Shown here: piece by piece, positions 1-6,985 of the stretch
Layout of the letters: every line of letters starts with the position of its first letter
Numbering within the stretch: position 1 is the stretch's first letter
Notes under the pieces: generated by a model
Told to the model about the DNA's origin: nothing
The model's database searches: none
The model's input: the letters and a program-made list of their open reading frames with translations, nothing else
Origin: Marinobacter sp. SS5-14b
GTDB taxonomy: Bacteria; Pseudomonadota; Gammaproteobacteria; Pseudomonadales; Oleiphilaceae
Assembly (NCBI RefSeq): GCF_030541005.1
Contig: NZ_JASSVM010000010.1
Coordinates: 1-64,000 of the forward strand
Direction: 5' to 3'
DNA: 64,000 bases
Position numbers and translations under genes: made by a program

Positions 1-133
1 TGCCTGACAGCTCGACGAGACTAGCGAAGCAGGCGTTCTCGCTCATGGGTTTAGGTTGGCCGCTGGTGCGGCCAAAAAAATCACTATTGCCTGTTGATTC
101 CGAGAAGGCTCATATGTGTTATGCAAGCATGCG
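1..133. other. Distal border of the cassette array, no gene seen
   Basis: This stretch lies downstream of the most distal recognisable cassette gene (the MAPEG protein). Its right end, around 116-122, reads TGTTATG, which resembles the right end of the array's attC sites. The matching left end (TAACG) is not present in the window. The site is therefore either degenerate or continues to the left of position 1. I see no ORF that looks real here. Confidence 0.35.
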
Positions 134-550
134 TCATGCGGCCAAATTCCAGGCCGATACAGCCAGCATAGCCAGCAAGACCAAGGCTCCGGTCATGAAG
201 AGTGGCAGCCTCACTGGTATATAGTTTGAAGTCACATGCACGTATGCGTGGGCGTACCTGCTCACGACGAAGAGCCACGCCAGAAATACTGCGACAGATC
301 CGGCAGCGTTGATACTATATAGAACGAAACAGAGAACGTAGAAAAGAACCGGAATCTCAAACTGATTGGCAATGTTGTTGGAAACTTTGACGACATTTTC
401 CGGCCACACTCGGTTGTCGAGAGCCGCTTGTTGTCGATTGACCTTGCCGGCTTTCACCGCGCCCGCTTTCCTTGCCCCAAGAATGATAAACATCACTAAG
501 GTCAGAAAGACCTGTGCCAGAACAGGCCAAAAAATATGACTAGAACTCAT
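134..550 (-). CDS. MAPEG-family membrane protein (integron cassette)
   Basis: The product is a 138-residue integral membrane protein resembling the MAPEG family, whose members include glutathione-dependent membrane enzymes of eicosanoid and detoxification metabolism; the substrate here cannot be told. Hydrophobic segments lie near residues 3-23, 66-105 (two helices) and 115-136. A basic loop with NNIANQFEIPVLFYVLC is typical of bacterial MAPEG proteins. I chose the ATG at 550 because GGAG stands seven bases upstream; an in-frame TTG four codons earlier lacks a site. It is the most distal recognised cassette and is probably weakly expressed, being far from any Pc promoter. Confidence 0.75.
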   Translation of the reverse strand: MSSSHIFWPVLAQVFLTLVMFIILGARKAGAVKAGKVNRQQAALDNRVWPENVVKVSNNIANQFEIPVLFYVLCFVLYSINAAGSVAVFLAWLFVVSRYAHAYVHVTSNYIPVRLPLFMTGALVLLAMLAVSAWNLAA

Positions 551-573
551 CCGTGACTCCAAATTTTATGTGC

Positions 574-643
574 ATAACGCCAGTGGTAATGGGCGACAAC
601 GGAGCGCAGCGTAGTTGGCGTCCCGTTGACCACCTTGTTAAAG
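574..643 (-). repeat. attC recombination site (RraB-like cassette)
   Basis: The site runs from TAACGCC to TTGTTAA and encloses an imperfect palindrome, as expected for a folded single-stranded attC. The cassette boundary is inferred at TAA^C (577/578). It is the attC of the RraB-like cassette to its right. Confidence 0.75.
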
Positions 644-646
644 GTC

Positions 647-1081
647 TCAATTGCCAACGGGCCCGACGTCCATGCCATCGTAGGAATCTAGACCAAATTC
701 ATGAGCAAATTTGTAAAGCTCATCGTTTCTCTCGTCTAGGGTCTCAGAAGTGTGTGTCTCAATCCGCTCAACATGGAGCCAAAACGTATCTGGGTCGTTC
801 GGCTCGTCTTTATCAGAAAGAAAAATATCTACGAACCTATAACCCTTTTCAACCAGGGCGTTGTTTGCTTCCTCCAACTTCGTTGGCTCATGATGCGTGA
901 AAAAATATCCCCAAAGCATATCACCCGAAATATCCCAGTCAGTATTCTCTCGGATGTTTTCGAACATTTGATCCAACTGCTCGATGGTTATGATTTTTCC
1001 AGGAACATCAGACATCCTCTTGTCTCCCGCATATAGACTGGATGAAATAATGACGGCTAGTAATCCAGCGATTATTTTCAT
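647..1081 (-). CDS. RraB-like protein with possible signal peptide (integron cassette)
   Basis: The product has 144 residues. The central and C-terminal part (DMLWGYFFTHHEP, DTFWLHVERIETHT, DSYDGMDVGPV) matches the RraB fold, the family of RNase E inhibitors. With the ATG at 1081 the protein begins with a signal-like segment (KIIAGLLAVIISSSLYAG), which would export it and rule out the classical cytoplasmic role. An alternative ATG at 1015 (MSDVPGK) removes this segment and has a better ribosome site (GGGAG). The ATG at 1081 starts only 11 bases inside the cassette, with no clear site. Which start is used decides the function. No RNase E gene is nearby. Confidence 0.65.
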   Translation of the reverse strand: MKIIAGLLAVIISSSLYAGDKRMSDVPGKIITIEQLDQMFENIRENTDWDISGDMLWGYFFTHHEPTKLEEANNALVEKGYRFVDIFLSDKDEPNDPDTFWLHVERIETHTSETLDERNDELYKFAHEFGLDSYDGMDVGPVGN

Positions 1082-1088
1082 GAGACTT

Positions 1089-1172
1089 TTAACGCGAAGC
1101 TAAGCGGTGCCCTGACAAGGGCATCCGGTGGACGGCCCTCGGGCCGGGAACGTACTTAAGCGATTGGTTAGC
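1089..1172 (-). repeat. attC recombination site
   Basis: The site runs from TTAACGC to GGTTAGC. Its inner hairpin arms include GGGCATCCGG and CGGCCCTCGGGCCG. It belongs to the array's CGCGAAGCTWAGCGG subgroup and is the attC of the membrane-protein cassette on its right. Boundary 1092/1093. Confidence 0.85.
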
Positions 1173-1578
1173 AAGCCCATTGGATTGCACCATAGACTAC
1201 TACACCCGCGCCAAAGATAAATTGGCAGAAGATCAGCACGCGAAAAGCAGTGCTGTATCGGACAATTTTCCCGTGGCGACCCGAATCATTTGCGAACAGT
1301 CTGCTGTGTTCAGGGAACTCTTTTTCTAGTTCCTTGAGGCCCGGGATAGTGAGGCGTAATAGGTGCTGACTTCTCAAGTCTACTAGCCAGAAAACCAGCG
1401 CTAGAATGATGATAAAAGAGCCAAGCAATACGAGAAGGACAGGATTGAACTGTCTGTCGATAGCGGTAAAAACACCACCATCTGCGAATATCGAGAGAAG
1501 CACAAAGAAGTTGAAGCCTTTTAGTCTCTGCTCCGCGTTAAATTTGAAGTGATCCCAAAGGTACTGCCACTCGTCCAT
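1168..1578 (-). CDS. Small membrane protein, RipA-like (integron cassette)
   Basis: The product has 136 residues. A hydrophilic N-terminus (WQYLWDHFKFNAEQRLKGFN) leads into two or three membrane segments, near residues 22-38, 44-66 and 108-132. The arrangement recalls small membrane proteins often seen in cassettes, sometimes annotated as RipA-family octameric proteins. That assignment is tentative and no function can be given. The ATG at 1578 has a good ribosome site (AAGGAA) nine bases upstream. The stop codon overlaps the right end of its own attC. Confidence 0.6.
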   Translation of the reverse strand: MDEWQYLWDHFKFNAEQRLKGFNFFVLLSIFADGGVFTAIDRQFNPVLLVLLGSFIIILALVFWLVDLRSQHLLRLTIPGLKELEKEFPEHSRLFANDSGRHGKIVRYSTAFRVLIFCQFIFGAGVVVYGAIQWAC

Positions 1579-1594
1579 GTGATTTCCTTACTTG

Positions 1595-1692
1595 CTAACG
1601 CGAAGCTTAGCGGCGCCCTTGCAATGGAGGCGAAGCCGCAATGAAAAGGGCGTCCGGCGGCCATCGGCCGCGTACTACAGCGACTGGTTAGT
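1595..1692 (-). repeat. attC recombination site
   Basis: This site of about 98 bp runs from CTAACGCG to GGTTAG. It is almost identical to the attC at 8288-8385, and both belong to cassettes of the same degenerate family. Boundary 1598/1599. Confidence 0.88.
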
Positions 1693-2030
1693 GGCAGGTA
1701 ATGACACTGCCTACTACATGGCACTGACCGTGACGGCCTACTCCGTAACCCTGCACCGGCATAAGCCGATGCACTGTAATTGAAAACACCGCCATCGATG
1801 CGGTGAACGAACCTGAACTCAAAGGTAGCAGATCCAGACCGAGTTTTCGGCGGACAGCCCCACACGGTGAACACCAAAACCGCTACCAACGCCACCGCCT
1901 GCTAAAGCAACCAAACCGAACGCGGATTTTGACGGCCTTGGTGCTCACCAGATGATGCGGGTCTGGCAACCAGGCCCGGCACCAAGGCTACTGGCACGCC
2001 GCAGCCAAAAAGGACCGAGGCCACAGCCAC
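1693..2030 (-). pseudogene. Degenerate small-protein cassette, family copy 1
   Basis: No intact ORF of convincing length is present. Read leftwards, one frame gives LVAVASVLFGCGVPVALV, then GEHQGRQNPRSVWLL, an in-frame TAG, then VFTVWGCPPKTRSGSATFEF before a frameshift. The same peptide pattern recurs in the cassettes at 8386-8722, 4491-4826 and, more divergently, 3712-4017. Conservation of peptide words despite base changes suggests an ancestral protein of roughly 110 residues with a lipoprotein-like LFGCG start. A non-coding role is an alternative. The hairpin GGCAG/CTGCC at 1693-1711 ends the cassette and recurs in copies 3 and 4. Confidence 0.45.
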
Positions 2031-2110
2031 TAACGCCTGCAGCATGCGCGCCCTTGAAATGGAGCTGAAGGCGCAATGGAAAGGGCGTCGCCGTGCCTGC
2101 ATTGGTTATA
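2030..2110 (-). repeat. attC recombination site (OLD-like ATPase cassette)
   Basis: The site runs from CTAACGCC to TTGGTTATA and contains TGCAGCATGCGCG and a GGGCGTCGCCGTGCC arm. It belongs to the TGCAGCATGCGCG subgroup shared with 6154-6235 and 6905-6985. It is the attC of the long ATPase cassette on its right. Boundary 2033/2034. Confidence 0.87.
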
Positions 2111-3589
2111 TTAAGTGGCCAATTGACGCTTGAGATATTCCACTGTTTTCTCAAGTTCCGGGCTTTTCTCAGTCATTAGATGTTGAACTACCATTTCAAC
2201 CAAATCACTTCTAGACTTTCCTCTATTTCTAAGTTCATCATCTATTCTTTTGTAGAATTTTTTGCCATTTTTGTCTTTTGATACATCAATCTCTACCTTA
2301 TATTTTTCAACTATTTCCGTGAGACTAACCTGATGAAAAATAAAGTCATTAAGATGCCTAAAAAGCTTATGGTCGATACGATCATGCAGCTTACTTTTTA
2401 GGTACTTTTCAAGACTCTCGATAGGAAGATAATTTAAAGGGATATTGTTGCTGACTCCATTGTCGGCAATATACTTTTGAGCCTCAGCCTTAACGTCACC
2501 ATCAAGAATAATTGAAATAGTAGAGGTCTTCCCAACCAAATTACTATTAACAACTTCTCTCGCAAGCTCAATGACGTTTGTATAGCCACCGCAAGGAAGT
2601 ACATGGACAAGCTTACTCGATAGCAAGCCATGCTCTCGTAGAAGCCTATTAATAACCTCCTTAGCCAAATCATCTTCAACCAAAAAAATGTAATCATACC
2701 CAGAATGATCATAAAGTATTCTCGTTGCATATGCGGGGTAGCATGGATTGAGCATTTCTAAGGACCCATCCGCATGACGTTCCAAGAAAAATATATTGTC
2801 TGGCTTGATAGCACCTATTAGTTCAATAGAGTGGGTGGAAAAGTATATTGCATAATTATATATTTTCGAAATTTCTGTTAGGAATGCAACCAGCCTTTTA
2901 AGGGAGGAGGGATGGAGTGCCAGTTCAATTTCATCCAAAAATAAAATACACGGTTTGGAAAGGCTTGCGCGGTCATTATTTCTCAAGTTTATCGAATGAA
3001 GTACGCTTATCAGCAAATTCTCACCAGTCGACATATGAAATTGACTGACCCGACGCCCCTGCTTTTCATAATAGAAGATATCCCCACTAAATTGGATATC
3101 TGGACCGGCATCACGATTATTTATTTTAAGCAATTTTTCGTAATAGGAAGGGTTGTTATGTAAAATCTTGCCGAGATTTTCTTTTATAAAGTCATCTGCC
3201 GCATCAAGCTTGCTTCTTTCAATTCTATCGAGCTTGGAAAGTATATGAAAACTGGTGTTTCTAAACCGGGTGCCAAATATTACACTTCCCTCATAAAATC
3301 CTTTTATTGACATATTCCCATTTGAGTTCATGGTCCATCGATTATTGCTATTCTTGGTCCAAGACCGTGTTCCGCCATTAAGGCTAAACTTTACATAAGA
3401 ATCTTGATCAGTAAAGCCGAAGTAGTCGTTCATCCTCATATTAAAAAATACAGTCGAGGCGGCCATCACAAGCGTGCTTTTTCCAGATCCATTTTGACCT
3501 GTAATTGCGTAAAGTCCTTTCTCTACCGGAAGATCAATCTTTAGGTTTTCTATAGACTTTATCTTATTAATTTCTACACCTAACTTCAC
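2111..3589 (-). CDS. OLD-like AAA ATPase with TOPRIM domain (integron cassette)
   Basis: The product has 492 residues. The N-terminal ABC-type ATPase has Walker A GQNGSGKST near residue 32, an STGENL signature near 188, Walker B CILFLDEIELALHP near 214 and an H-loop STHSIELI near 253. A C-terminal TOPRIM-like region follows: FLVEDDLAKEV near 303, ILDGDVKAEAQ near 362 and LPIESLEKYL near 385. This is the layout of OLD-family nucleases and of GajA-type phage-defence proteins, so a defence role is an inference. The gene starts with GTG at 3589, eight bases after AAGGAG. It is far richer in A+T than its neighbours, which points to recent transfer. At about 1.6 kb its cassette is the largest here. 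No partner gene is present. Confidence 0.8.
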   Translation of the reverse strand: MKLGVEINKIKSIENLKIDLPVEKGLYAITGQNGSGKSTLVMAASTVFFNMRMNDYFGFTDQDSYVKFSLNGGTRSWTKNSNNRWTMNSNGNMSIKGFYEGSVIFGTRFRNTSFHILSKLDRIERSKLDAADDFIKENLGKILHNNPSYYEKLLKINNRDAGPDIQFSGDIFYYEKQGRRVSQFHMSTGENLLISVLHSINLRNNDRASLSKPCILFLDEIELALHPSSLKRLVAFLTEISKIYNYAIYFSTHSIELIGAIKPDNIFFLERHADGSLEMLNPCYPAYATRILYDHSGYDYIFLVEDDLAKEVINRLLREHGLLSSKLVHVLPCGGYTNVIELAREVVNSNLVGKTSTISIILDGDVKAEAQKYIADNGVSNNIPLNYLPIESLEKYLKSKLHDRIDHKLFRHLNDFIFHQVSLTEIVEKYKVEIDVSKDKNGKKFYKRIDDELRNRGKSRSDLVEMVVQHLMTEKSPELEKTVEYLKRQLAT

Positions 3590-3624
3590 TTTTGATCTCT
3601 CCTTTGAGTCGATATTTTGTGAAT

Positions 3625-3711
3625 ATAACGCTGAGGTAACCGGCGCCGGAGCGCCAGCGGAGGGAACCGAAAGCGGTACGCTTTTGGCGTCCGGTTGACC
3701 GCCTTGTTAAT
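3625..3711 (-). repeat. attC recombination site
   Basis: The site runs from ATAACGCT to TTGTTAA and contains GGCGCCGGAGCGCC. It belongs to the degenerate small-protein cassette at 3629-4021. Boundary 3628/3629. Confidence 0.82.
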
Positions 3712-3973
3712 GGCCGTTCACCACCGTGGTTGAGCCAAAACCAAGTGCCGCATACCCTCTCCCGGACAGATTGCACCAATTCGACGGATGGCGAAAGGAA
3801 CCAGAACGCAAAAGCTGCCAGCCCGATAACCGTTTGAGACGGACGGCCCCATGACTGGGGCACGCCATGAATACCAACACCGCTGACCACTTTGGCAACC
3901 AAACCAGACGGCGAACTTTCCGGCCTTGGCCATCACCAAAGTGAGCGGGCACTGCAACCAATCCCGATACCAA
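3707..3973 (-). CDS. Possible small protein, cassette family copy 2
   Basis: This is the most divergent member of the four-copy cassette family, and the only one in which the shared frame stays open for a useful length. An 88-residue reading begins MVSGLVAVPAHFGDGQGRKV and continues RRLVWLPKWSAVLVF. This aligns with LVAKPAYSGEHQGR and VWL in the copy at 8386-8722. After about residue 45 the reading leaves the frame shared with the other copies, so the C-terminus is probably not original. The N-terminal part of the shared frame is closed by a stop upstream. Function is unknown, and a pseudogene is as likely as a gene. Confidence 0.3.
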   Translation of the reverse strand: MVSGLVAVPAHFGDGQGRKVRRLVWLPKWSAVLVFMACPSHGAVRLKRLSGWQLLRSGSFRHPSNWCNLSGRGYAALGFGSTTVVNGH

Positions 3974-4017
3974 GGCCTTTGCACGGCACCAGCCAAAAAC
4001 CTACAAGTGCCTGGCCA

Positions 4018-4123
4018 TTAACGCCAATATTCAGCGGCGGCCTTTGCGTAGCGAAGCGAAGCGAAGAAAAGGCCGTCCGGTGGAGGCCCAAAGGGCCGTA
4101 ACGAACTGGAATGACTTGTTAAC
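4018..4123 (-). repeat. attC recombination site
   Basis: The site runs from TTAACGCC to TTGTTAA and contains AATATTCAGCGGCGGCC and a GAAGCGAAGCGAAG repeat. It closely resembles the site at 6535-6636. It is the attC of the 91-residue zinc-motif cassette. Boundary 4021/4022. Confidence 0.87.
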
Positions 4124-4394
4124 TGTGCCGCATGCGATGCCGTTGGTTCTCATTGGGGAGTGGCTTTTCAGGTCGGTTTTCACAATACCTACACCCTGCA
4201 TCTCCGCAACGGCCCTCAAGCCATATGTTGCAATACGCGCAGATAAAAGCATCAAAAGGCTCATAGTAAATCGCTGGCTCCTGACACTTGTGGCATGAAA
4301 CCGAGTCTTCCGGAATGAAACCCTCGATTTTGACCGCCCCGTCGATGAGCAGAAACCCTTCTTCATCAGCCTTTTCTACGAACTCTGTATCCAT
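4119..4394 (-). CDS. Small cysteine-rich protein (integron cassette)
   Basis: The product has 91 residues and three CXXC-like pairs: CHKC near residue 34, CAYC near 52, and CGDAGCRYC near 63-71. It is probably a small zinc-binding protein of unknown role. The ATG at 4394 has only a weak purine-rich stretch upstream (AGAAAAG). The stop overlaps the attC. It lies between two copies of the degenerate cassette family. I do not recognise a named family. Confidence 0.6.
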   Translation of the reverse strand: MDTEFVEKADEEGFLLIDGAVKIEGFIPEDSVSCHKCQEPAIYYEPFDAFICAYCNIWLEGRCGDAGCRYCENRPEKPLPNENQRHRMRHS

Positions 4395-4406
4395 GCTTTT
4401 CTACAG

Positions 4407-4490
4407 TTAACGCGGAAATAAGCGGCGGCCCGTCAGGGGCGTCCGGCGGACGGCCCTCTGGCCGGGAGCGAACTTAATTGACTGGTTAAA
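4407..4490 (-). repeat. attC recombination site
   Basis: The site runs from GTTAACGCG to TGGTTAAA and contains the hairpin CGGCCCTCTGGCCG. It is the attC of the degenerate cassette at 4411-4830. Boundary 4410/4411. Confidence 0.83.
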
Positions 4491-4826
4491 GGCAGGTACT
4501 GACACTGCCTGCTCCCTGGCAACGACCACGACGGCCTACTCCGTTTCCTTGCACCGGCTTACGCCGATACCGTTTGTTTGAATCCACCGCCAAGCCAGCG
4601 GTGGGTGAACCTGTACTCAAAGGTACCAGATCCAGAATAAATTGTCGGCGGACGGCCCCAAACGACGAACACTGGATTTGCTGCCAACATCGGTGGCGAT
4701 TGAAGCTGCCAAACCAGACGCGGACTCTGCCGGCCTTGGTGCTCACCAAATTACGCGGGCTTGGCTACCCAACCCGCCACCAAGGCCACTGGCACATGGC
4801 CACCCAAAAGACCGAGGCCTTTGCCA
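4491..4826 (-). pseudogene. Degenerate small-protein cassette, family copy 3
   Basis: This copy is homologous to 1693-2030 and 8386-8722 over its whole length. Read leftwards it holds the words HVPVALVAGWVAKPA, an in-frame TAA, GEHQGRQSPRLVWQ, VFVVWGRPPTIYSGSGTFEY and GNGVGRRGRCQGAGSVSTCL, but in more than one frame. The changes TFEF to TFEY and SGSAT to SGSGT are conservative, which supports past coding pressure. The longest uninterrupted frame (87 codons, 4486-4749) is not the shared one. The cassette ends in the same GGCAG/CTGCC hairpin. Confidence 0.42.
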
Positions 4827-4928
4827 TTAACGCCAATGTTAAGCGGCGCCCTTTTTGGAGCGCAGCGGAGAAAAGGGCGTCCGGTGGACGGCCGTCAGGC
4901 CGGGAACGAACTTGAACAACTTGTTAGG
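4827..4928 (-). repeat. attC recombination site
   Basis: The site runs from TTAACGCC to TTGTTAGG and contains AATGTTAAGCGGCGCCC and GGACGGCCGTCAGGCCG. It is the attC of the cassette whose ORF points the other way (5014-5280). Boundary 4830/4831. Confidence 0.85.
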
Positions 4929-5013
4929 CTTTTTCCTGCAATGACAGATACTTGCGCTGACATTGATTACCAGCCAAACTGCTAGAAACCATAGCACGAG
5001 GCACAACTCGACG

Positions 5014-5280
5014 ATGAAATTTCCTCTCAACTTCCGTGTAGGATTGATGGCTGTTAACTTCGTAGTTTCAGGCATCATGGCCGTTTTTATGTTCTGCTGC
5101 AGCCTTAGCTTGGGTCTATGGGGGTGGATGACCAAAGCGACTTGGGCGTATGTTGAAGGCGGTTTTGCTGACAGCACCTTGCTAGGGCTCATCCTGATGA
5201 TCTCGATATTCCTGCTGGCCGGAACTTATTTCCAGTGGATAGCCAAAGATGCTGCTCGCTTTGTACTAAGCCCTAGATAG
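5014..5280 (+). CDS. Small membrane protein in reverse orientation within its cassette
   Basis: The product has 88 residues with two strong membrane segments, near 9-34 (LMAVNFVVSGIMAVFMFCCS) and 55-75 (LLGLILMISIFLLAGTYF), and a basic C-terminus. It is the only candidate gene in this 456-bp cassette, and it reads rightwards, against the array. Expression would need its own promoter. I took the ATG at 5014 because the in-frame ATG at 4963 begins a low-complexity stretch; no strong ribosome site is visible. The competing leftward ORF at 4839-5192 runs through the attC, so I rejected it. Reverse genes in cassettes are often toxins or toxin-antitoxin modules, but nothing here proves that. Confidence 0.5.
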   Translation: MKFPLNFRVGLMAVNFVVSGIMAVFMFCCSLSLGLWGWMTKATWAYVEGGFADSTLLGLILMISIFLLAGTYFQWIAKDAARFVLSPR

Positions 5281-5282
5281 GC

Positions 5283-5382
5283 CTAACGCCGAAGCACAGC
5301 GGCGACCTTGAAGTGGGGACGGAGGAGCCACGTAAAGGGCGTCCGGCGGCCATCGGCCGCGTACTGCTGCGACTTGTTATAT
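5283..5382 (-). repeat. attC recombination site
   Basis: The site runs from CTAACGCC to TTGTTATA and contains CGGCCATCGGCCG. It is the attC of the GIY-YIG cassette. Boundary 5286/5287. Confidence 0.83.
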
Positions 5383-5679
5383 GGTTGTCTCGCCGTTGAA
5401 CTTAGGCCAACGGTTATACCCAATCTCAGGATCATTGGAGCGGAACTCACGGATGAACTCTACTTCCTTGGCTGATAACTCGGCCTCGGAACAATCTTCT
5501 GACTCCCAGAGAATTTGCTTGCGAATAGTGTAATCTTGGCGAATCGATTCTGGCAGCTTGGCAAAGTCCTCGTTTACCACCTGCATATCTGGACTGCCGT
5601 AGTATCGGTAGCTGCCAATACTGTCTTTGCCTATGTAGATCTTGCCTGTGGGATAAGTAATTTTGTAGATCTGCTTCAT
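5377..5679 (-). CDS. GIY-YIG-like nuclease domain protein (integron cassette)
   Basis: The product has 100 residues. It opens with YKITYPTGKIYIGKD, matching the paired motif of GIY-YIG endonucleases, followed by a helix with RKQILWES and the acidic stretch KEVEFIREF, which could supply the metal-binding glutamate. The family includes homing and repair nucleases and many stand-alone proteins of unknown role. The ATG at 5679 is preferred over a TTG one codon upstream; the ribosome site is weak. Catalytic activity cannot be judged from sequence alone. Confidence 0.68.
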   Translation of the reverse strand: MKQIYKITYPTGKIYIGKDSIGSYRYYGSPDMQVVNEDFAKLPESIRQDYTIRKQILWESEDCSEAELSAKEVEFIREFRSNDPEIGYNRWPKFNGETTI

Positions 5680-5702
5680 CAATACATCCGGGCTTTACCC
5701 AT

Positions 5703-5813
5703 ATAACGCCTGCATTTGCGCGCAGGAACGGAGTGTGGCCTTTTGTGCGACAGTGGCGAAGCCACGCACAAAAGGCCACACGTAGTGACTGTCCGCAAGA
5801 TGCACTGGTTATA
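5703..5813 (-). repeat. attC recombination site with long perfect stem
   Basis: The site runs from ATAACGCC to TGGTTATA. Its inner part is a perfect 17-bp inverted repeat, GTGTGGCCTTTTGTGCG and its complement, which is unusually strong for this array. Boundary 5706/5707. Confidence 0.85.
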
Positions 5814-6144
5814 CGTTTTTGTTGATGCCATAGTATTTTTTACACGTTGCCCAAAACTGCTCTTTTTTACCTTTTACATTATCGAAATAATCTTCGAAAA
5901 AGTAGTTGCGAAACCATGGAGGTGGATACGCATAAAGTTCGCCGTCCTCGCCCTTTTCACTGAGCCAAAACTTGGGCATTTCAGAGTCAATGATTTCAAA
6001 TTGCTCTGGCTCATATAGGTAAGGCTCATTTTCATCACATATTACCCTAAAGGAATCACCTTCAATACCAAGGACAATATACTGTTTACCTATTGTCATA
6101 TTTTGAGCTTGGTCTTCTAGGTATTTGATGAATCTTGCTTTCAT
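5809..6144 (-). CDS. Hypothetical protein (integron cassette)
   Basis: The product has 111 residues and is soluble and acidic, with many aromatic residues. The N-terminal half (KQYIVLGIEGDSFRVICD) looks like a beta-rich domain. The C-terminal half (PPPWFRNYFFEDYFDN) is aromatic and acidic. I do not recognise the family with confidence. The gene begins with ATG about 14 bases inside the cassette and has no visible ribosome site. It is more A+T rich than the core genome. Confidence 0.6.
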   Translation of the reverse strand: MKARFIKYLEDQAQNMTIGKQYIVLGIEGDSFRVICDENEPYLYEPEQFEIIDSEMPKFWLSEKGEDGELYAYPPPWFRNYFFEDYFDNVKGKKEQFWATCKKYYGINKNV

Positions 6145-6153
6145 TTTTTACGT

Positions 6154-6235
6154 ATAACGCCGCCAGCATGCGCGGCTACGAAATGGAGGCGAAGCCGCAA
6201 TGTAGTAGGCGTCGCCGTGCCTGGCCTTGTTAAAT
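6154..6235 (-). repeat. attC recombination site
   Basis: The site runs from ATAACGCC to TTGTTAAA and contains CAGCATGCGCGGC. It is in the same subgroup as the sites at 2030 and 6905. Boundary 6157/6158. Confidence 0.86.
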
Positions 6236-6520
6236 TCAGTCTGACTGATTGCCATAGAGCCGAGCCCCATGAACGATGTGAACATAGAAAAGAAGGGGCA
6301 CAAAAATGAGAAAAGCCAAACCAACGATTCCCTGATGCTCTAGGGCCTGTCGATAAGTTGGTTTAACAGATCCGAAGGAACCGATGTAAAAAACCAGCCT
6401 CGACACTGTAACAAAGGGCCAAGCCACAACCAGAAACATCATCCAAAGCACCGAAGCAACTACGAAAGATTGGGCAAGCGACTCCAGCGTGCTGACGAAT
6501 CCCGATCCAGTGTCCTGCAT
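6236..6520 (-). CDS. Small membrane protein (integron cassette)
   Basis: The product has 94 residues with two hydrophobic segments, near residues 15-45 (SFVVASVLWMMFLVVAWPFV) and 64-84 (IVGLAFLIFVPLLFYVHIV). The start at 6520 is supported by AAGGGAG three bases upstream. The longer reading from 6544 would begin inside the attC. No family is recognised. Confidence 0.58.
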   Translation of the reverse strand: MQDTGSGFVSTLESLAQSFVVASVLWMMFLVVAWPFVTVSRLVFYIGSFGSVKPTYRQALEHQGIVGLAFLIFVPLLFYVHIVHGARLYGNQSD

Positions 6521-6534
6521 AGGCTCCCTTAAAT

Positions 6535-6636
6535 TTAACGCCAATATTCAGCGGCGACCTTTACGCAGCGAAGCGGAGAAAAGGGCGTCCGGTGGAGGCC
6601 CTTCAGGGCCGGAACGAACTGGAATGACTGGTTATA
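6535..6636 (-). repeat. attC recombination site
   Basis: The site runs from TTAACGCC to TGGTTATA and is nearly the same sequence as the site at 4018-4123 (AATATTCAGCGGCG start). Boundary 6538/6539. Confidence 0.87.
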
Positions 6637-6637
6637 T

Positions 6638-6886
6638 TTAGTCATCATCCACAGCCTGAAGTAACTGATGGGCAAGTTCTCTGGCCTGAGCTTTATTCAG
6701 CGAGACCGGGAGCGCTTGGTAGGAAAGCAGGCTCTTGGCAACGACCTTTAAACCTACGCCGCTCTCTCCATTATCAAGTGCTAATTGCACAATATCGATT
6801 CGCTGCTTGACCGGTCCCTTTCGTAGAGCTTCAACCTCAGCCAACTTGGCGACTTTACGTCCTCTGTAAAGGCTGAACACGCCCAT
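6638..6886 (-). CDS. Hypothetical protein (integron cassette)
   Basis: The product has 82 residues and is soluble and helical. It starts MGVFSLYRGRKVAKLAEVEA and ends in an alanine-rich helix, ARELAHQLLQAVDDD. The ATG at 6886 follows AGGGAGAGATC, a good ribosome site. No family is recognised, and the cassette holds nothing else. Confidence 0.6.
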   Translation of the reverse strand: MGVFSLYRGRKVAKLAEVEALRKGPVKQRIDIVQLALDNGESGVGLKVVAKSLLSYQALPVSLNKAQARELAHQLLQAVDDD

Positions 6887-6904
6887 GATCTCTCCCTAGA
6901 AAAT

Positions 6905-6985
6905 ATAACGCTTGCAGCATGCGCGCCCTTGGAATGGAGCCAAAGGCGCAATGTAAAGGGCGTCGCCGTGCCTGCACTGGTTATG
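6905..6985 (-). repeat. attC recombination site
   Basis: The site runs from ATAACGCT to TGGTTATG and contains TGCAGCATGCGCGCCC. It differs from the site at 2030-2110 by only a few bases. Boundary 6908/6909. Confidence 0.87.

Noticed and set aside
4839..5192. A 117-codon leftward frame in the reverse-gene cassette
   Set aside because: Its last third runs through the attC and its composition is not protein-like. The rightward frame has clean membrane helices.
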